Assembly: GCA_007844125.1 (NCBI GenBank)
Contig: CM017561.1
Coordinates: 57,415,774-57,479,773 of the forward strand
Source: Sinonovacula constricta
Lineage: Eukaryota > Mollusca > Bivalvia > Cardiida > Solecurtidae
Reading direction: 5' to 3'
DNA length: 64,000 bases
Part shown: positions 60,986-64,000 of the stretch, piece after piece
How the letters are laid out: each line of letters begins with the position of its first letter
Position numbering within the stretch: the first letter of the stretch is position 1
Translations under genes and position numbers: made by a program
The notes under the pieces: model-generated
Database searches by the model: none
What the model was told of the DNA's origin: nothing
The model's input: the letters and a program-made list of their open reading frames with translations, nothing else

Positions 60986-61754
60986 CCAACTTTGGGGTTA
61001 GGTGCTGGTGATTCCATGATACTTACCGCTCAGTCGCGGTATCCCCCTTCTATATTTACCACATATTTCAATTAACATTTTGTCTTGTAATGTTTTAGGT
61101 TTCCCTGTCAGACAGAGATTTAAGATAAAAGCACAATAAATAGCAAAAAAAGAATTAAAAGTAAAGCTGACTTTTAAAATGAGGTGTCTTAAGAACCATG
61201 AATAGAATGACAATGATAACTGGCACAAGAGAAAACTTCATTCTTCATGGTGTGTTATAGGTGTTGGCACATTAACATATTTAACATGATGTGACATTTC
61301 AATTAATGAATGATGACCTGTGAAAAGAATTTATAAATGGTAGGTGAGCTGTTAAGATGACCTCTTGACCACCTTTCTGAACAGTAACACAATAATGTCG
61401 ACTGGTGATCTAAAGAAATATTTATGTAGAGATAAAAATTTGCCACAACAGTTCCATTAAGTATATGTGGAAGTTTTTTTTGTGATTGAATTTTTTTATC
61501 AGTCCTTGTATGGCCTATTTTTCCAACTGGAAGGTAAAATTTGAAAGGTACTCAAGTGGATATCAAGAGTTTTATTGTAGACTCCAGGAATGAAAACAGT
61601 GACAGGTTTTAAGCCTACTTGAAATCCATTTAAATGTGATTTTTTTCTCTGTCCATTCAAATGTGATTTTTTTTATCTGACCAACAAATGGATCATTCTT
61701 CTGTGCTGCTTTTTAACTGCAGAGGTTTAAGAGTTAAGCTAACAAAGTTATATT

Positions 61755-62012
61755 GTGTTCGTTTGTTTAGTTAATCATCCTACCAACAATATCAAAAATA
61801 TCAGAAGATGGTGTCCACTTAAAGCGGATATATGAAACCCAGTTAATGACCCTTACATCAGGCCAGCCTGTCATGCAGCTATCCTTATAGTTCCTTAAGA
61901 TGTAGCTAAGGAGCTGTACCATTAGTTTGGTAATGCTATGTTGAGGCTGGGGTTTGAACCCAGTACCTCCCGTACCTAGAATCAGAGCTCTACCAATTGC
62001 GCTTCCACATTC
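61755..62012 (-). repeat. SINE family B
   Basis: CATCCTACCAACAATATC, GAAGATGGTGTCCACTTAAA, GGGTTTGAACCCAGTACCTC (B box) and the reversed head GAGCTCTACCAATTGCGC. Confidence 0.8.
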
Positions 62013-62059
62013 AGTAAGGTTATATGCTATTTTATACATATATGTAGTCGAAAGGGACT

Positions 62060-62268
62060 TCAATTATTTGCTGACTTAAAACTCCTTAGTCTCACACTGT
62101 GTGGGTTGGGACGAGAACTTTCATGTGGGGAGGTTTTCCAGCTAACCTGCGGTGTGCCTGTGGTTCTACCCAGACGTAAGTCTGAGGTCTTCGTCCACCA
62201 ATAATTAGCTGGTGGCGCCAATATGACCAAAATTGACTTGGTGTGATGTAACAAAATACAAAGCAAAC
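62060..62268 (+). repeat. SINE family A, head-eroded
   Basis: GTGTGGGTTGGGACGAGAAC, GGTTTTCCAGCTAACCTGCG, GTGGTTCTACCCAGACGTAA, TCTTCGTCCACCAATAATTA and GCTGGTGGCGCCAATATG. It is the only family A copy in the right part of the window on the plus strand. Confidence 0.8.
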
Positions 62269-63939
62269 ATTTTTTTGTACTGCCTACTGGTACTTTACAA
62301 AATTCAAACACCAATAAAAAAACAACATGATATCTGCATTATAGAAGCAACACAGCAACATAAAGTGAAAATCAATGACAACTGAATAATATTTCTCTTT
62401 GATCAATTCTATTTTGGCACAGCCAATCATAATACCAATAAATTATTCAAAATGATTTGTATTCATTCTAGAACACCCATTGTCACTGATATCATAAACT
62501 ATGAGCACCCATTGCTCTACTCATAATAGATCATAAACTTGGGTATTGAAAGTGTAGCGATTTTCCATTCAAAATGATTTGATTTTTTCTCTCAAAACCG
62601 CAACTATTGATATTGACAGTAAATCAATGCTCACTTGAACAAGATCTCTATTGAAGGAGATATTGTTCAACATTTTAATTACAGTTTCATACATTCAACT
62701 ATCAATAATTTTTTCATCAATTTTAAGATAAAGTTACACACTGTAATATACCAAAATGTGCCTAATAGACCTATTGTATGTTGATTTTTGTAAAACTGTG
62801 TCAATGGAGCAAGCCACGGTGAAAACCAGTAACCATTCAGTTATACAGTGTTGCTGCCTTAACTGTGGTAACATAAATGGCCACTCAACATGGTAACAGT
62901 CACATATTCCTGACATAATCTTGACTGCAAGTCAACCAAATCAAATACCTAATACAGGCATAAAAAACTAGAAAAATAACCCAGAAAATCTCTATCAGAA
63001 CCATATTATAGAATCTGTTAACACCTTGGCCTGGAGAGTGACCCAAAGACCTCCTATGCCTGGGGTTCCTACTGCATCATCAGGGCAAATCTAAACTGCA
63101 CACAATTTCTCACAAAACAGTACATACCAGTCTAGTCATGGCCATTTCAAGAAGTTGCAAAATGAATCCACAATGCAAGATGCATCACAAAACCTGCCTT
63201 TGGATTACTATGTAGCAGAACCCATCAAGTGCCATATTCACTTTGACATAAAAAACCCATCTATCTTTGACTACCACCAGTCAAGTATCACATGTTGTAC
63301 CTCAGGTTGAATCTTGTATTAATTATATCATGCAACTCCCAGGGTATGCATCTTCTCATTTAAAATGAGCGACTAAAATATAATCAATTATAAAGTATAA
63401 TCAATTATAAATCTTAAATATCATTTATAGGACATGAATTGTCTTATCGAAGTCTTTGTTCCAGTTTTATGGCACTATTACAAGGCCAAATCCTGGCCCA
63501 CATTAAACAGTACCATCACAAAGAAACCAAACTTCCTTTTTCTATCCCTTACTCTGCTTCAATTTTAATAACCCATCAAAATGATCAAATTATTATCTGT
63601 TCATTTTCTAAAAATGTTAAGAAAATGCAACAAATTTTTTGCAAGATCATCTAAGCAAACAGTGCAGATATAGACCACACAGCAACCAAAAGGGCCTAGC
63701 TGATCTAGATCTACACCTTTGTAAACTGATTAATCTATACTAAGTCGGTTAAGAGGTAAAAATTTACAAGATGGGCTTAATTTAAGTATTGGACTCAGAA
63801 ATATTTTAGTATTTCTTTGAAGTTATAAGCCATCTGTCAACAGAGTCTTCAAGTCTATTTGTTTCAATGTTTGCTACATATATATAACAGTGACACAATT
63901 TTATGATGGCTTCTGATAATTGTCTGCTTTATTTCAAAC

Positions 63940-64000
63940 ATTTCAGTGACAGTTATTATCGCTATTGTGATGTACCACAACTATTAGTTAAGGAAGACAC
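63940..64000 (-). repeat. Tail end of a SINE family A, cut by the window
   Basis: CAGTGACAGTTATTATCGCT and TTAGTTAAGGAAGACAC match the start of reversed family A copies. The copy runs past the window end. Confidence 0.5.

Larger units (their letters stand above)
57830..64000. other. Upstream flank or first intron of the kinesin
   Basis: No coding exon could be joined to the exon at 57824. The stretch is AT-rich with SINEs and one 30-bp direct duplication at 60011-60069 (GCTTTCTTTTTCAGCAAGAT...). A strong minus-strand donor-like site (GCG|GTAAGTAT, near 61021-61031) has no convincing frame in front of it. Confidence 0.4.

Noticed and set aside
60998..61228. Upstream exon of the kinesin using the donor near 61025
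   Set aside because: The donor is good, but the frame before it is low in complexity, no acceptor fits, and the phase link to the exon at 57824 could not be shown.

Overview
This is a eukaryotic, intron-rich, AT-rich and repeat-dense window. It most likely comes from a mollusc, probably a bivalve. That is an inference from three things: three families of tRNA-derived SINEs, several families of elements with a tandem-repeat core, and a THAP-type exon of a kind I associate with marine invertebrates. No database search was possible. All exon models below were built by hand from reading frame, GT..AG splice sites and matching phases.

Layout. (1) At 1-7.8 kb lies the 3' part of a plus-strand gene with two sushi/CCP exons, a transmembrane exon and a terminal cytoplasmic exon. 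(2) From 7.8 to about 19.2 kb there is no gene I can support. This stretch holds minisatellites (20-bp, 32-bp, 20-bp and 45-bp units), SINEs and a core-repeat element of about 1.1 kb. (3) From 19.2 to 25.6 kb the sequence is mostly unique and richer in CpG. It contains the first half of a THAP-domain exon and one weak minus-strand exon candidate. (4) From 25.65 to 38.01 kb is RMI1, a plus-strand gene with 12 coding exons (765 aa), complete from start codon to stop codon. (5) From 39.51 to 57.82 kb, on the minus strand, lie 17 coding exons (713 aa, 5' end not found) of a C-terminal-motor kinesin (kinesin-14). It has a complete motor domain and an unusual N-terminal region. (6) From 57.8 to 64 kb no exon could be found. 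This is either the first large intron or the upstream flank of the kinesin, with scattered SINEs.

How the genes relate. RMI1 and the kinesin converge tail to tail, with about 1.5 kb between stop codons. RMI1 is a genome-stability factor of the BLM-TOP3A-RMI complex, the kinesin is a microtubule motor, and the sushi protein is a cell-surface receptor-like protein. I see no functional link among the three.

Most notable observations: (a) a 45-bp tandem array in a kinesin intron in which each near-identical copy carries the real 3' splice site; (b) a duplicated aromatic module at the kinesin N terminus; (c) every SINE I could orient inside the three genes lies in the sense direction; (d) a possible alternative last exon of RMI1 that would give an OB1-only short isoform; (e) a common terminal hairpin module shared by elements with unrelated tandem cores.
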